From the NCBI GenBank assembly GCA_030050125.1, contig JASIJN010000332.1, forward strand, positions 1 through 7,274: a DNA stretch of 7,274 nucleotides, given 5' to 3'. The notes below the pieces were generated by a model, which was given only the letters and a program-made list of their open reading frames with translations, did not search any database and was not told the origin of the DNA. This stretch comes from Streptosporangiaceae bacterium. Lineage in GTDB: Bacteria > Actinomycetota > Actinomycetes > Streptosporangiales > Streptosporangiaceae. How positions within the stretch are numbered: the first letter of the stretch is position 1; every line of letters starts with the position of its first letter. Below are positions 6,277-7,274 of the stretch, piece after piece. A program made the translations under genes and the position numbers.

Positions 6277-6337
6277 ACAATCGATCCTTGACCCCGCTGC
6301 CCGCCACCCTCATGTGGCTGAGCCGGGCTACGGGATA
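6277..6337. promoter_or_regulatory. shared divergent control region, copy 2 (acyltransferase / GT4)
   Basis: Inside the 110-bp divergent gap (6270-6379), the plus strand reads ACAATCG (6277-6283), 22 bp, ACCCTCAT (6306-6313), 6 bp, GAGC (6320-6323), 2 bp, GGCTAC (6326-6331), directly followed by GGGATA (6332-6337). These are the same five blocks in the same order as at 3823-3890. The minus-strand CGATTGT lies 7 bp before the acyltransferase ATG, compared with 6 bp at the methyltransferase gene. That position suits a -10 element of a leaderless transcript. The role is inferred. The block matches are read directly. Confidence 0.55.
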
Positions 6338-6352
6338 CGGAGGATGTCTCGA

Positions 6353-6379
6353 TAACGGGCACGCGTTAGCCTTTGGCAC
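6353..6379 (+). promoter_or_regulatory. candidate -10 box and inverted repeat ahead of the GT4 gene
   Basis: TAGCCT (6367-6372) fits the actinobacterial TANNNT -10 pattern and ends seven bases before the ATG at 6380, the spacing expected for a leaderless transcript. No Shine-Dalgarno sequence precedes that ATG. An inverted repeat, TAACG (6353-6357) and CGTTA (6364-6368) with a six-base spacer, overlaps the -10 box and could be an operator. No convincing -35 box was found. Confidence 0.35.
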
Positions 6380-7274
6380 ATGCGGGTAAAGTCGCCGGGA
6401 GTTCCCGGGCATGTCCTCATCGTGGTGGAAAACCTTCCGATGGGTATTGACCACAGGGTTCGCAAGCAGGTTGGCGACCTGCTGGCGAACGGTTACCGCC
6501 TGTCCGTGGTGACCCGGGCCGACCCGGCCAATGCCCGCTACCGCACAATGCCCGGGGTCAACGTGCTCGAGTACCCGCCACCGGCCGAGCCCCGCGGGAA
6601 AGCCGGGTATTTCAGGGAGTACGGGATATCGCTCTGCTACGCGACCGTGCTGAGCCTGGCGGCCAGGTCCCGCGGCCAGATAGACGTCGTGCAATTCTGC
6701 CAGCCCCCCGATATCTACTTCGCGCTCGCCTGGATTTTGCGGGGGCTGGGCATGAAGGTCGTATCCGAGCAGCGCGATCTCATGCCCGAGCTTTTCGCCG
6801 CCAAGTACGGTCAGCCGGGCCGGGCGGTCGCGTCCGCCCTGGGGTGGCTCGAGCGGCGGACTCAGCGCGCCGCTCACCATACGCTGTGCACCAACGAGAC
6901 CGCCCGCAGGCGCATGATCGAGGCAGGCGCCGAACCGGGGCTGGTGACGATCGTCGGGAACGGACCGGTGCTCGGCAGGGTCGAGGCGGCGGCGGCCGAC
7001 CCTGCCCTCCGTGGCGGGCACAGGTACCTGTGCTGCTGGATCGGCAAGATGGGCCGTCAGGACCGCCTGGATCTGCTGCTGCGCTGCATCGAGTACATCG
7101 TCAGGGATCTCGGGCGCACGGACTGCGGCTTCGCGATCCTCGGTGACGGCGAGTGCCTCGACCAGGCGCGCGCCGAGGTGGCCAGGCTGGGCCTGCAAGC
7201 CTGGGCCGACCTTCCCGGCTGGCTGCCCGAGGACCAGGTGTTCAGCTACCTGGCCAGCGCCGACCTCGGCCTGG
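6380..7274 (+). CDS. family 4 glycosyltransferase (GT-B fold), 3'-truncated by the window
   Basis: The first 298 residues of a retaining GT4 glycosyltransferase, open to the right edge. The N-terminal acceptor lobe starts with a hydrophobic strand and HRVRKQVGDLLANGYRLSVV (25-44), followed by IDVVQFCQPPDIYFALAW (101-118). The linker has the characteristic TNETARRRMIEAGA (171-184) and VTIVGNGP (189-196). The C-terminal donor lobe begins YLCCWIGKMGRQDRLDLLL (216-234), where homologues usually read GxMGPQDGVD. It continues with GRTDCGFAILGDGECL (245-260) and GWLPEDQVFSYLASADLGL. The E-x7-E catalytic/donor-binding motif should lie just downstream, so activity cannot be judged. The first ATG in this frame is at 6380 with no Shine-Dalgarno, and a leaderless start is plausible. 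It would transfer a sugar to the lipid-linked intermediate at the cytoplasmic face. The family is very clear and the substrate unknown. Confidence 0.92.
   Translation, partial: MRVKSPGVPGHVLIVVENLPMGIDHRVRKQVGDLLANGYRLSVVTRADPANARYRTMPGVNVLEYPPPAEPRGKAGYFREYGISLCYATVLSLAARSRGQIDVVQFCQPPDIYFALAWILRGLGMKVVSEQRDLMPELFAAKYGQPGRAVASALGWLERRTQRAAHHTLCTNETARRRMIEAGAEPGLVTIVGNGPVLGRVEAAAADPALRGGHRYLCCWIGKMGRQDRLDLLLRCIEYIVRDLGRTDCGFAILGDGECLDQARAEVARLGLQAWADLPGWLPEDQVFSYLASADLGL

Noticed and set aside
6288..6293. TTGACC as a -35 box for the GT4 gene
   Set aside because: No -10-like hexamer lies 16-18 bp downstream, and it is 73 bp from the candidate -10 box at 6367.

Overview
The window is GC-rich (about 78% G+C in one 60-bp stretch I counted by hand). 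Its G/C-ending codons and GTG/TTG-tolerant gene starts fit a high-GC actinomycete (Actinomycetota). The exact genus cannot be read from the sequence. No rRNA, tRNA, CRISPR array or insertion sequence is visible. All six recognisable genes belong to a cell-surface or extracellular polysaccharide locus, so this looks like the middle of an EPS/capsule-type gene cluster cut at both ends.

Layout, left to right: (1) the 3' part of a polytopic O-antigen ligase/Wzy-like polymerase gene (2-1672, +). (2) A Wzz/BY-kinase-like chain-length regulator with degenerate nucleotide-binding motifs (1518-3104, +), whose 5' end overlaps gene 1 by 155 bp. (3) A TylF-type class I SAM-dependent O-methyltransferase (3082-3816, -), tail-to-tail with gene 2 and overlapping it by 23 bp. 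(4) A GT-A family 2 glycosyltransferase (3925-5244, +), divergent from gene 3. (5) A FemAB-like/GNAT acyltransferase (5238-6269, -), tail-to-tail with gene 4 and overlapping it by 7 bp. (6) A GT-B family 4 glycosyltransferase (6380 to the window end, +), divergent from gene 5 and cut off at the right edge. There is no gene-free stretch longer than about 110 bp.

Together the genes could assemble sugars (two glycosyltransferases), decorate the glycan (methyltransferase, acyltransferase), polymerise or ligate it (gene 1) and set its chain length or export (gene 2). From gene 2 rightward the strand alternates gene by gene. The decorating genes lie on the minus strand and the chain-building genes on the plus strand.

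The most unusual observation is in the two divergent intergenic gaps (108 and 110 bp). They share an ordered set of short identical blocks at nearly identical spacing: ACAATCG, ACCCTCAT, GAGC, GGCTAC and GGGATA. One end of this set lies 6-7 bp from the ATG of each minus-strand gene. This looks like a duplicated bidirectional control region, probably with leaderless minus-strand transcripts, that would co-regulate four genes. Other points of interest are the degenerate kinase motifs, a low-GC patch in the methyltransferase gene, a DDG variant of the GT2 DxD motif and a 12-bp tandem repeat in the acyltransferase N-terminus.
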